A stretch of DNA of 64,000 nucleotides from Sphaerolaimus hirsutus (Eukaryota > Nematoda > Chromadorea > Monhysterida > Sphaerolaimidae), in contig OZ038452.1 of the NCBI GenBank assembly GCA_964036195.1, positions 4,013,042-4,077,041 of the forward strand. Direction: 5' to 3'. Shown in pieces: positions 1 to 10,500 of this stretch. Positions within the stretch are counted from its first letter, which is position 1. Every line of letters starts with the position of its first letter. A program made the position numbers and the translations under genes. Under the pieces are notes generated by a model, which saw only the letters and a program-made list of their open reading frames with translations, was not told where the DNA came from and did no database searches.

Positions 1-749
1 GCGCATTTCCATACCACATGTGTGATATATTGTCGATTGGCTTGACGTATTTATTTATTGAAATTTAACACACATACCACTGCTGGCTCTACAAGTCATG
101 GGCATAGTAGTATAAAAAGAAAAAGAAAAAGCGATATAGTAAACAGTTGAGAACTATAGGTAATAGTACCAGTAAATTGATCAAAATGTAAGGCAATATA
201 CGAAATATTTAAAGGTACACAATTACATAACCTGAGCAATTATCTAGGATGATAATTGTAAAAAGAGTAACTCCTAAAATGGTACACCTAGTAGACATAA
301 CGATTGTGTATAAAACGTAGGCATAAAAGTACGAACTTGAGATACATTATATTATGCTTGTCGATAAAGCTAGAGAAGTACCAGGGCCCTGGATTTACCT
401 AATTTACTCCGAGCCATACATGAATCAGTGCAGAGTAGGGTCATCAATATTCACCTCTGTGATGACTTAGTGCATGTGGAAGTTAAAATCCCATGCTGTG
501 TCAAGCACCAAAGAGCAGTGTGAAGTTGCTGCACCCTGACTCGTACTGAACACCAATAAAAAGGTAGAAAAAGTGTGATGCTGCGAGTGTATGTGTACTT
601 GTCATAATTTTCATTTATGACATCGTATAATGAAACAAAGACACAATACATTATGTTTAGAGGCCAGTAATATAGGTATTTAATACCTTAATGTGGGTGG
701 ATATTAGTCTCCTTGACATGGCGCAACTACATTTGGCTAGTTGCACCAG
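1..749. other. AT-rich flank, no gene seen
   Basis: No open frame longer than about 65 codons has any recognisable content here. A small inverted repeat (GCAACTA ... TAGTTGC, about 723-748) lies just beyond the stop of the coding-like remnant at 750-1250 and could be a 3'-end hairpin of an old retroelement. That reading is an inference. Confidence 0.4.
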
Positions 750-1250
750 TCATAAGACTGGTTCCGCATTACCCATCATTCGACGGCAATTTTCTTCACA
801 GCAATCAGTTTGTAACTCCCGTAGGAGTTTTTCGCGCCAGTGGATTATAGCTACATCCTGACACCCGTACATATGGTGCGATAGAGTGGGCCAAAATTCA
901 TGACCATACTTTATGCACAATTTGCAACATGACCATTGTTTTCTCCCCATTCTACTTAACGTAAATTATAAAGCATTTTGAAACAACCCATGTCGTGTAA
1001 AAACCCATGGTAGTTCATCTGTACAAATTTCGTAAGTATTGAGGGGCACCGGGCATGAATCCCGGTAATGCTCAATCTGTGTACGCGACTGCTGCAATTT
1101 GCCTAAGGAGCTATCTCCCCACGCATTTTGCTTAGCAATCTGTTTAATACTTTTGAGAACTAACAGCGGGTCAATGTTAGCGTCACGTAAAAGAGCTGCA
1201 GCCTGCCCAGATAGGCTTTGACGTCTTGGCAGGTTTAAATTACGTATGTA
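750..1250 (-). pseudogene. Coding-like remnant, possible non-LTR retroelement C-terminus
   Basis: The minus strand is open in one frame from 1250 down to a stop at 750, apart from one in-frame TAA at 966-968. The upstream half reads as ordinary-looking protein (for example LNLPRQSLSGQAAALLRD). The downstream half has a C-x2-C ... H-x4-C arrangement (SCCKLCIKYGHEFW ... HHMYGC) followed by HWREKLLREL. A zinc-binding C-x2-C/H-C cluster followed by a basic helix is typical of the C-terminal tail of several non-LTR reverse transcriptases, but no RT domain is present here. An alternative is two exons of an unknown host gene with a tiny intron around the TAA. I do not recognise the family. Confidence 0.35.
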
Positions 1251-1607
1251 TTAAATGGTGTTAAAACTCAAATTTCTTGTTACCATACAATTCTACATAA
1301 TGAAATACACACACCATCCATGATATACACACCACCTCAAATGCATTGCACAATGTTGGCACTGATCCAAAAAAATGCTGTTAAAGATGTTAATTATCCA
1401 TCCATAGGCTGATTTTATTTTTGCAACTTTATTTGTAGCAACAGGAGTGATAAAAAGTTCTATTTTTGCTTTATCTTGATATTTGCCAGATTTTTGCCAG
1501 ACTCGACTTGACTTTTCAGTGTCTTGCCTGACTCGACTCACCGACTCGACCGGAAAAAATTTGGGGTTGCGACACGAACTCGAGTTTGAAAAAAATCGAG
1601 TTTCAAG
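1251..1607. other. Repeat-derived spacer with TGACTCGACTCGAC motifs
   Basis: The segment 1495-1600 carries repeated GACTCGACT-type motifs. The same wording in the same orientation returns at the end of the window (63941-64000), so this is part of a dispersed repeat. No gene is seen. Confidence 0.4.
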
Positions 1608-2977
1608 CATAGGGGATTTTGGGGTTAGCATTTTGGGGGGGGGGTTAACCTGCCGGCGCGTGCTAATAACTCGGGAACCGCTTGGCGAAAAATGTTGAAA
1701 TTTGGATATGATATAGTTCTAGGTTGGGGCTACGCACAATTTTGACGATTTTTTTCTACGACCCCCCAGACCGGAGATAGGGGGGGGTCTATAAAAACAC
1801 TGTCATTTGCGTTTTTTTGGGTGTCGCCGAGAACATGCAAACTTTGAACATCAATATCTCGGTCATTTGTGATCCGATTTCAGTCATTAAAATGTTAAAA
1901 TGATCACAAATGTTCGGATGGTTCATTTCTGAAGTCAAATCGGAGATACACATTCGTTTATATATCGATTTAGCCCGATTTCGAAATGCAAAATTTCCGC
2001 CAAAGTTTGCTTTTTGAACATGCCATCCTATTCTCGTAATTGAGAGAAACCTAATGATACAAAAATGAGATCGATATCTCTTTCCGATCAAAAGTTATGG
2101 CGCTTCAAACTTTTCCCTCCCATCCACATAATAAACCACATGCATGCAACTTCAAAACTCCATATCTCAGCCATTTCTCAGCCGATTTTCACTGATGAAC
2201 ACTTAAAATGATCAGAACAACATGTAGATATCATTTGTATCCACAGTTTATTTGTATGCATTTTCATTATGACAATGTAATTCAAGAGTTCGCATTATTT
2301 GCTTGTATGGGAAATCTGCTGCATAATACGGATAATCTGGTCCTAAAAATGAAATCTCCATGTTATTCTGATCATTTTAAGTGTTCATCAGTGAAAATCG
2401 GCTGAGAAATGGCCGAGATATGGAGTTTTGAAGTTGCATGCATGTGGTTATTTATGTGGATGGGAGGGAAAAGTTTGAAGCGCCATAACTTTTGATCGGA
2501 AAGAGATATCGATCTCATTTTTGTTTCATTGAGTTTCTCTCGATCAGGAAAATAGGATAGCATGTTCAAAAAGCAAACTTCTGCGGAAATTTTGCATTTC
2601 GAAATCGGGCTAAATCAATATATAAACAAATGTGTATCTCCGATTTGACCTCAGAAATGTCTCTCCGAACATTTGTGATCATTTTAACATTGTAATGACT
2701 AAAATCGGTTCACAAATGACCGAGCTATTGATGTTCAAAGTTTGCATGTTCTCGGCGACACCCAAAAAACCGCAAATGACAGTGTTTTTATAGACCCCCC
2801 CTATCTCCGGTCTGGGGGGTCGTAGAAAAAAATCGTCACAATTGTGCGTAGCCCCAACCTAGAACTATATCATATCCAAATTTCAACATTTTTCGCCAAG
2901 CGGTTCCCGAGTTATTAGCACGCGCCGGCAGGTTAACCCCCCCCCCCCTCAAAATGCTAACCCCAAAATCCCCTATG
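1608..2977. mobile_element. Foldback element FB1 copy a, long inverted arms
   Basis: Two inverted arms of about 600 bases (1608-2213 and 2368-2977) enclose a spacer of about 150 bases. The ends read CATAGGGGATTTTGGGG and its complement. The flanking 8-mers GTTTCAAG (1600-1607) and GTTTCGAG (2978-2985) match at 7 of 8 positions, as expected of an aged 8-bp target duplication. A diverged second copy lies at 35052-35909. No transposase is encoded, so this is a non-autonomous, probably hAT-mobilised foldback. Confidence 0.85.
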
Positions 2978-3139
2978 GTTTCGAGCCCTAGTCGTGAAGT
3001 GTCTTTGCGTCGACACTTCACGATGCCTAACCAAGCAGGCTATCACTTCTACATAGATACGAAACTCTACGTGAAGCCACTTTACGCTTCTTCACAAAGC
3101 ACTGGTTTGTTAAGAAGGTACATGTTTGTGATGTGTGTG

Positions 3140-3290
3140 CAGGGTTGGCAAAATCTTAGGAAAATAAAAAATAAAATGGAAAATTGAAGAATAAAATAAA
3201 ATAAAATCGAAAATTTCAAAATAAAAATAAAAATTGTATAAAAATTCGAGAAAAGAAAACGAAAATGGAATTGTGACTTAAATTATTTAA
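3140..3290. mobile_element. Truncated end of CAGGGTTGGC hAT-like family
   Basis: The segment starts CAGGGTTGGCAAAATCTTAG and continues as AAAATAAAATGG-type sequence. This matches the inverted end of the complete copies at 38816-39659 and 57663-58471. The opposite terminus was not found nearby, so this is a fragment. Confidence 0.55.
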
Positions 3291-4459
3291 AAAACTATAT
3301 CGTCTATCCTATAATAAGTCTCCCGGGAAGTTCTTTTTTCATCATAAGTTTTTGATGGGGAGTTTTTTGAGGGGGGTATCTTTTCATCAGAATTTTCAAT
3401 AGAATGTGTGATTGATTTACTGCACAAATGGGGTAAATTTGGTAACACAGGTAATTTGTAGGAATACAAAATTCACAAGCAGTGAAATCATTGTTAGTGC
3501 AAGATTGGAAGAAAATACAGATAAACACCTGCCCGATCAATCCTGGCCCCCCATTTTTGATTTTTTTAACGATTTTACTTTTGACTTCCTATCTCCAGTT
3601 CTAGGGCGCTCCAGAAGCTGAAACTTGGGGAGGTATTGACGGCTGGCGCAACCCCCCTCTACTTTGCATGACCCCCTACCAGAGTTGGAAAAACGTATTT
3701 ACGTTTACCCGAAATACCCAGTTATTCGGGTATTTATATTTACGTTTACGTTTACGTTTTCCAAAAATACCATTACGTTTTGTTGTTTTCCTGACCGAAA
3801 TACCCGGGTACTTGGGAAAACGTAAAAATTCCGATGTTTAGTAGTTCCTTTGTGGCCGCACCCTCGGACGGAACTGCATATTTCCATGAATTCTCTACCG
3901 ATTATGATGCTTGACCACCAATGATCAGAATGATGTGGCGATCGCTTTTATGCAGCGATTAGAATGATTACAAACAATAAATACCTCAAATATTTAATAC
4001 ATTCCAATAAATAGCCACTATTGTTTACTGACTTGTGTCAATGCCGCACATAAAAATGTAACTGTATTCAGTCATAAACTGAAAACAAATTATGAACAAA
4101 ATAGTGAAAGAAATGTATGATTAAAAATTCAACACAATTTGAGGTTCCGTCTTCAGATAGACATGACAGATGTCATAGTATATTTTATGGGACATTTTCC
4201 AAAATAGGCTAAACAAACATTTTAAGTTGCAATGCACTGAAACAGTGCTGTAGAACTTCCATTTACCCATGCTGGGTAAATGGAAGAAATTTAAAATTTT
4301 GAAAATTTGTAAATTTTGAAATTTGGCAAAAGGATCCATTTGAGATATTGAAACATTTGAGCAAGTTTTTTATCAGATTGAATTACAAAAAAAGTGTAAC
4401 TATTGCTCAATTTTGATGTTTATATCATCATTGCTTGTGTTAGATTATCATTTGTTATA

Positions 4460-4930
4460 CCGTAAATGCTCCAATAAGGCGACGGTCGGTTTATTGTTTT
4501 CAGCACATTTTTGGGGGTCACATTATTGGAGAGGTCGCTTTATTGGAGAGGGTCGTACTGTATTTTTCAAAAACTCAACAACTCAACTTTTCATTTAACG
4601 CGTATGAGCATGGCACCGTAAAGCAATAGGTAATCACATCAAAGCCACAAAATTCTTTAAATACTCAATATTCGGGTTCAATGAACTGCCCGCCAGCTCT
4701 TCTGAATTGTCCGCTGGCTCTGGCGAGCTGGCCGCCAATTTGTCCGTCAAATTAGCGGCGTCCGTAGATTGCCACATCGTTTTTCTTTATTTTAATTTTT
4801 CTTTGGGGGTCGGATTATTGGAGGGGGTCGGATTATTGGAGAGGGTCGCTTACACAACGTGCCAAAGGGGGTCGTACCATTGGAGAGGTCGCTTTATTGG
4901 AGGGGTGTCATCCTAATAGAGCATTTATGG
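4460..4930. mobile_element. TA-flanked palindromic element P5
   Basis: The ends are CCGTAAATGCTCCAATAAGG and CCTAATAGAGCATTTATGG, flanked by TA at 4458-4459 and 4931-4932. The subterminal sequences are repeated GGTCGCTTTATTGGAGAGG and GGGGGTCGGATTATTGGAG blocks. One end of the same family recurs at 23346-23440. It is non-coding and nested in the hAT-like element 3680-23218. Confidence 0.75.
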
Positions 4931-5022
4931 TAGTTGTCTGACTCGATGCAGTTCATTTTGGTGAGCGATTGACTCATATAAAGCTGAAAATACTGGTATT
5001 TTCCAAAGCAAAATGACAAATA

Positions 5023-6953
5023 TGTCATGAATCCGTGTATTCAGCTGTTTTTCGACTACACGATTCACGAGGTTTCTTTTACCGCACTTTTCCCTCTATT
5101 CCCACCTCACCGGCCGCTTGCCACTGCAGTGCACTGCACTGGGCCCGGAGGTCCAGATTATAAATGCGTGTTGTAAATTTTAAGGAAACGTGTCCGAAGA
5201 CGGTAGGTTTTTCAGAACGTGCGATGAACCACTCGGTGGCTCACGCTGTTCCGTTTCCCGCAGCACGCACGGCACTCACACTCAGCATAAGCAGCGCGGT
5301 AATTAGAGCAGTTGTTAATTAGCTAACTAAGGGAAATCAGTTAGTACTTAGTGCCAATACAAAAGGGGGTCCAAGTTGGGTTGAGAAGAGAGTTTATTTT
5401 TTAGGGCGATGGAAGAACAGTAGCGGCAGAGTAGAAGCAAATCAGCTTACGTCGCATGGACGAAGTTGCCGGAAAAAACAATTTCAGCTACTTATAAGGC
5501 AATCGAGACTACCATAATCGACTTGAATAAAAAGCTAAAAAAGACATAAAATTGCGAGGTTACAAAATCACTTTCAAATCACATAAGCTCTGATGTAAGC
5601 ACTTAGTAAAATCGTACGTAACACAGCTGCTTATGAAAAGAGTACAACTTAATATCAGCTAATAAAAGTAATTAAAAGCTTCATGCGACATGGGGCTTAA
5701 CCTATAATTTACAAGTTCACTTGATACGACAATTACTCACTTCCATAATTACCTACAAATTCCTACTTAATATAAGACAACTTAAAACAGAGAACAGTGC
5801 AGTGCAACGCATATTTACTAAAACGGAATGAACAAAGTATGTACAAAAGCAATTACGGTATCATGATCCAACACAGCAATTTAAGCTAATCAATAATTAG
5901 ACAGCCAACACAAGCTTACAACTAATGTTAATTAATTAAGATACAGAACGATTAATTAGGCGCGTGGGAATGAAAGGCACTGGCGTAACACGCTATGTAC
6001 AACAGTTTCTACATGTCACATGGAAACTTTGTTTGGGGGTTTTGTATTCATAAGTTACGGTAGCTAGAAAATGCTCGCAGGCGCGAAATGCTTATCACCT
6101 CCGACCCCGCGACCCACTATTGTGACTATCCGGTCAGCTAGCGCCCGTGAGAAAGGTTTCAGCCCGATGGCCACACCCTTCCGAGCGCGAGGAGATATTT
6201 ATGCTAGGGCGGCGGAAAAGTATTTTTTGGACTGCGACTTGTCACTTGGGGCATTGTCAGAAGCTGTTCCTACCACCCACCGATACTAGATGACGCACGA
6301 CAATCTAGTCAACATGGGGAGGAACGCGGAACAGTGCTTTTGTATTTTTTTGAGTGAAATTCATTGTTCCTGGCTTCCGGTCGCCACCTACCTATCAGCC
6401 GTCAGTCTCCGCCTCTGCCCAAAGATAAGTAAAGGGTAGAATGTGCTTTAGACCGCCCAGAGAGTCACAACAGTGTGCCGGCGAGCCCAAAGGCGGCCAC
6501 ACGCCGCGCCGCGGCATTTCAAAGTGAAAAATGTGAAATTCCCCTCTCACCTTATGCCATGTGGAATGCAGTTACACCTAAGTTAGACATAACCTAGCTA
6601 AATTGACTTAAATAGATTTGGCGCACGAAAACAGTAATTAAAATTGGGGGGTAAGGAAACAATTTTGTGCAGAGCACTACAACCACTAGAAAACATGGCG
6701 AACTCGGTCAGCCCATGTAGCGGCGTCGATCTTGCGATGCAGTGCTCTGACGGGGTACTGCGCAGCCCACTGCAGGGCTGTGTATGCCATGCAGTCCCCG
6801 TTGCCGTCGAAAAGCCGTCGCAATGTCTGAGAAAGTTTGCCCAAATTTAGTTCACAACATACATAGTAGTTTACGTTCCGTGAATTATTGTTGCATTTGT
6901 TTGTCTAAAATTTTGTGGGGTGGTGTTTTTCCCATCGTAAAAATGCTCTTACA
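5023..6953 (-). repeat. 3' LTR of the retrotransposon (1931 bp)
   Basis: On the + strand it runs from TGTCATGAATCC to GCTCTTACA, so in element orientation it starts TGTAAGAGC and ends CATGACA. It matches 21145-23061 almost base for base, with one 14-base segment around 6720-6740 absent from the right copy. A minus-strand AATAAA (5393-5398) is a candidate poly(A) signal and ATAAATAT near 6195-6203 a weak TATA-like candidate. Neither is tested. Short open frames inside are not credible genes. Confidence 0.93.
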
Positions 6954-7548
6954 ACCCACCAGCCATTGCGGTTTACCTCCTGGCTAAACTATTGAGGTGT
7001 GACCGGTGATTATTTTTACGATCGCATGCACAAAATTTTTCGTTAAATATAAAAGTTGTTCATCTTTTCGAAATTTTCAAAAGTGGTCATTTGTATGCAA
7101 AAATGGCTTGCATGTATTTCACAGTCGAAAATCAGATTCCGAAACGTGGCTGGCAATTACAAAAATGCAATAATAAGCTGAGAACGGTATGGGAGTTAAT
7201 CAACTGCCCTGCCTTTTGCAGTCGGGACTTTATAGTGGAATTGCCGATTGGGTTCTGGAGGTATTTCCATTTTCAAAATTATTTTACTTTTTTCAAATTT
7301 ACAAAAACTTTGTTTTTTATTCAGAAAAGTGCCAATTTTGGACGGTCAACTGGGGGCGGCGGTTACGTTCGTCAACTCGGGGGGACAAAACTCGGCCATT
7401 CGGTGCCGCAGCGAACGTCTTGGAAACTATTTGGTGTGTGATTTCGAGATACTTAGTTAATTGTTTTGTTTGTTTCACTGTTGGTTATAGTTTCCATTAC
7501 GTTATCAGTTTCCAAAAAACTTTCAAAACAAAAATGTCCTGGGTTTAC
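6954..7548 (-). other. 3' untranslated stretch and candidate polypurine tract
   Basis: This segment lies between the helicase stop codon and the 3' LTR. The bases next to the LTR read, on the element strand, AGGAGGTAAACCGCAATGGC and then TGGTGGGT. They are only moderately purine-rich, so the polypurine primer is assigned weakly. No credible reading frame is seen; the overlapping + strand frames are mirror images or low-content. Confidence 0.4.
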
Positions 7549-10500
7549 TCAAACTCCCTCGTCAGTGCCCTCCATCGGCACGTCTTCTTCGGTAGCAACC
7601 TCGGGCTGCATGTCGTCCTCTTTAGCCGGCGCTGGCGCAGCGACCGCCACGGGTTCGTCGGGCTCGATGTCGCCGTCGGGGGCTAGCAGCGCCTCCTCTT
7701 CCGGTGCGGAGAATGTGGCGTCGTCGCCATCGCCATCGGAGGTGCTGGCGATGTCCTCGACCTCGTCCGTGGGGTCGTACGGCAGCGGCTCGTCCGCCGG
7801 CTGGGGCGCGTTTTGTACGTCCACGGGCTCGTCCATATTGACGTCCGGCTGGGCGAGCTCAGTCTGGGCGGCTTCGTCGTCATCGTTGTACTGGTGCTCG
7901 GGGCAATGGGCCTGTGGCCTCCAGTCGGGCGACCAGGTCCATATCCTGGGTCCCCAGATTTTCTCTGCGTGATACTGGTAAAGACCAGCCGAAGCGAATT
8001 CATACGAAAAGAAAATGTGGAAAAAGTCAGACCACAACAAGGTCTCCACGTTGGCCACTACGACTCTGGCGCAACGCGAGCGGGAGGTGGCCACGTTTCC
8101 ACGTTCCAGCTGGGCCACGAAGCCGACTCGAGTGGTCTGCTGAGAATACTGGGTGGTCAACCTGTCGCGCGCGGGCGGCTCGCTGCTGCGCACGCACGAC
8201 ACGATGGTCACCTCAGCTTCTCTAGCTTGCGCTTTGTCGGCGGTGAGCACTCGAGTCGCCCAGAATTCTCGCCCGTAGTGCTTCAACGAAGGGTCGGTTG
8301 CCAATTTGTCGATCAGCGCGCGCTGCTGCGCCGCATAAAAAGTGACCACCAAAATGGCATCCGCCCGACTCAGGTCACTCCAGGGCACGCCGCCCTGGTT
8401 CGCCAATTCCACAAAATGTTTAACCAACTGCACTACGATGAGCTGCTCGGGTACGTTGACGGTCGACGTGCCCTCCTTGGTTTCCAGCCCGGTGTGGTTG
8501 ATGACCGTGGACAGCGGAATCGGGACGTGGTCGCCCGGCATGCGCGGCAAGTTGTCATCCCTGCACGGCGATTTCTGATGATAGGGGCGGAGCCGGCCTT
8601 CGTACGCCGCGTGCGAATTGGCGTTGATCAGCTGGGGGTGCCCGCGGAAAACCGTTTCCAGCCGCAGCAGGGGGCACATTTTGGACGCTGTGAGTCCATC
8701 AATCAAAGATGGAGAGGGATTAAGGAAGGGTTCAACCCATCGCTGGGTCTGAACTTTGCGGGTAAGTTGCTTGCTGTCTCCGAACAGCAAGACTAAGCCG
8801 TTGTGGGGGAGCGACACGGGGTTCAACGCTGTGACCATGGAAATGTTCATGGCGAGCGACGCCTCGTCCACTATCATGGCACAGTACCTGATGTGCTTGA
8901 TGCGCACATCATGTGTCGAATCGACAGTCACGTGGATCTGTCCTGGCTGCAACAAATCCAGAACGTACTTGTGCAGCTTGACGGTGCCCTTGGCGTACCT
9001 CCGGGCGGCCCGGCGCAGCACGCGGCCCCAGTCTGTGTCCTCGAGGTCCGGGTCGTTCACATCGACGCCCGTGCGACCCGCTACGACCTCGTCGTTGTCG
9101 TCGTCCCATTCTTCATCGTCGTCTTCGCCAGTGACGACTAGGTGCGGCACCTTCTCCATTAGCGCCTTCATCACCTGCTGGGGGGTTTGGTTGGGACCTG
9201 CGACGATGGAGTGCACGGTCTCGTACTCAGTTTTCACCGCCCAGTACTGGTCTACCAGCTCTATCCACTGGGCGTCGATCCGCGCGACCGAGAAAGGGGT
9301 GTCCTGCGCTATTTTGTGCAGCGCGGGCAGGTCGTCTACAGCGAGGTCGCTGTAGACCTCCTGGGTTTCCAACAGGGGGCTCAGCACCCTTACAGCGAAC
9401 GCCGCTCTCAATTTCAAATATTCGACGTACCCGGGCTCTTGCAGCATGTCCTTAACTTGTGCGGCGGGCAGTTCGGACCACTGCTTGCGGCCCAGCAGCA
9501 GGCGGCGCACGGCATCGTGCACGCCGTCGCGGCCGGTGCGCTGCATGTTTTGCACAGCGCGCCTAGCGCTCTCGTCCGTCGCCGAGTTGACGGTGCACGT
9601 GACGATGGTGGAGTGGTATTTGGCGTTGGAAGTGATGTCGGAGGAAAGGGTGGAATTACTGTCTGGGAATGGGCGACCATTAAACTGGTTGAAGTACAAC
9701 GAGCACATGTACGCCACCTGGTTCTGCACAGTGGTCTTGCCAGTGCCGAACGGGGAGTCGCACATGAGCAACAGCGGCCACGCCAGCTTCAAGGCGGCTA
9801 AAACGGCCGCCAGGGTTTTCGCCTGGCCGCCCAGCGGCTTGAACTCGCCGGGCTTACTCACCAGCAGCGCTTCGGACGTGCCCTGACGGATTTCGTCTTC
9901 TAGGGGCGCGGCCGTGGCGCGGATGTGCGACCACTGGGTGAACGTGTCGGACAACCGATCATCATACACAATGGCAATGGCGATCTGGTCACCCAGTTTT
10001 AGGACATTGCCCGAGCATATGTTGGACGGTCTCCAACCTTCGTTCAGGCGCTCGATAGCGCCTTGCAAAGAACGCATGGTTCGCACATAGTTGGGCGACT
10101 CATTGGTGGTGCGCACCATGTAGTCGCCGTTCTCGAGCTCGGACGGGAGCGCCGCCTGGCTCAACTTCAAGTCCAAATTGCCCATAATTACAGCCCGCTC
10201 CGGACTTACCTCTAAGGTGGCCACTCGCAGTTGCAACTTTGGCTGCGTCGGGTCGGGCCTGTCGTCGTCGGGCATCGCCCTGGTCAACGTCAGCACCGAC
10301 ATCGGTCCGGCGCCGACCAGCAGCTGGGGTAGAGCGTTGATTTGCACGTTCGCTCGTCTCTGCTGCTCGTCCGTCTGCTCTTGCTCATCGTTGACGGCGT
10401 CGGCCAGGTCCGGCCTGTTGATCGTGATGCACGCCTTGGTGCCTGCGTCGGTCGCTTCCCACTCAATTAGCGCGCGCACCGCCGTGGCGCGTGCCGCTCG

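Noticed and set aside
5018-5022. 5-bp target duplication AAATA for the LTR element
   Set aside because: It requires the LTR to end in AC rather than CA; the 4-bp AATA with canonical TG...CA ends fits better.
7466-7972. + strand frame of 168 codons (and longer ones at 7813-8796, 9187-9801)
   Set aside because: They mirror the GC-rich helicase ORF on the other strand; composition is low-complexity Ser/Ala or unstructured and there are no domains.
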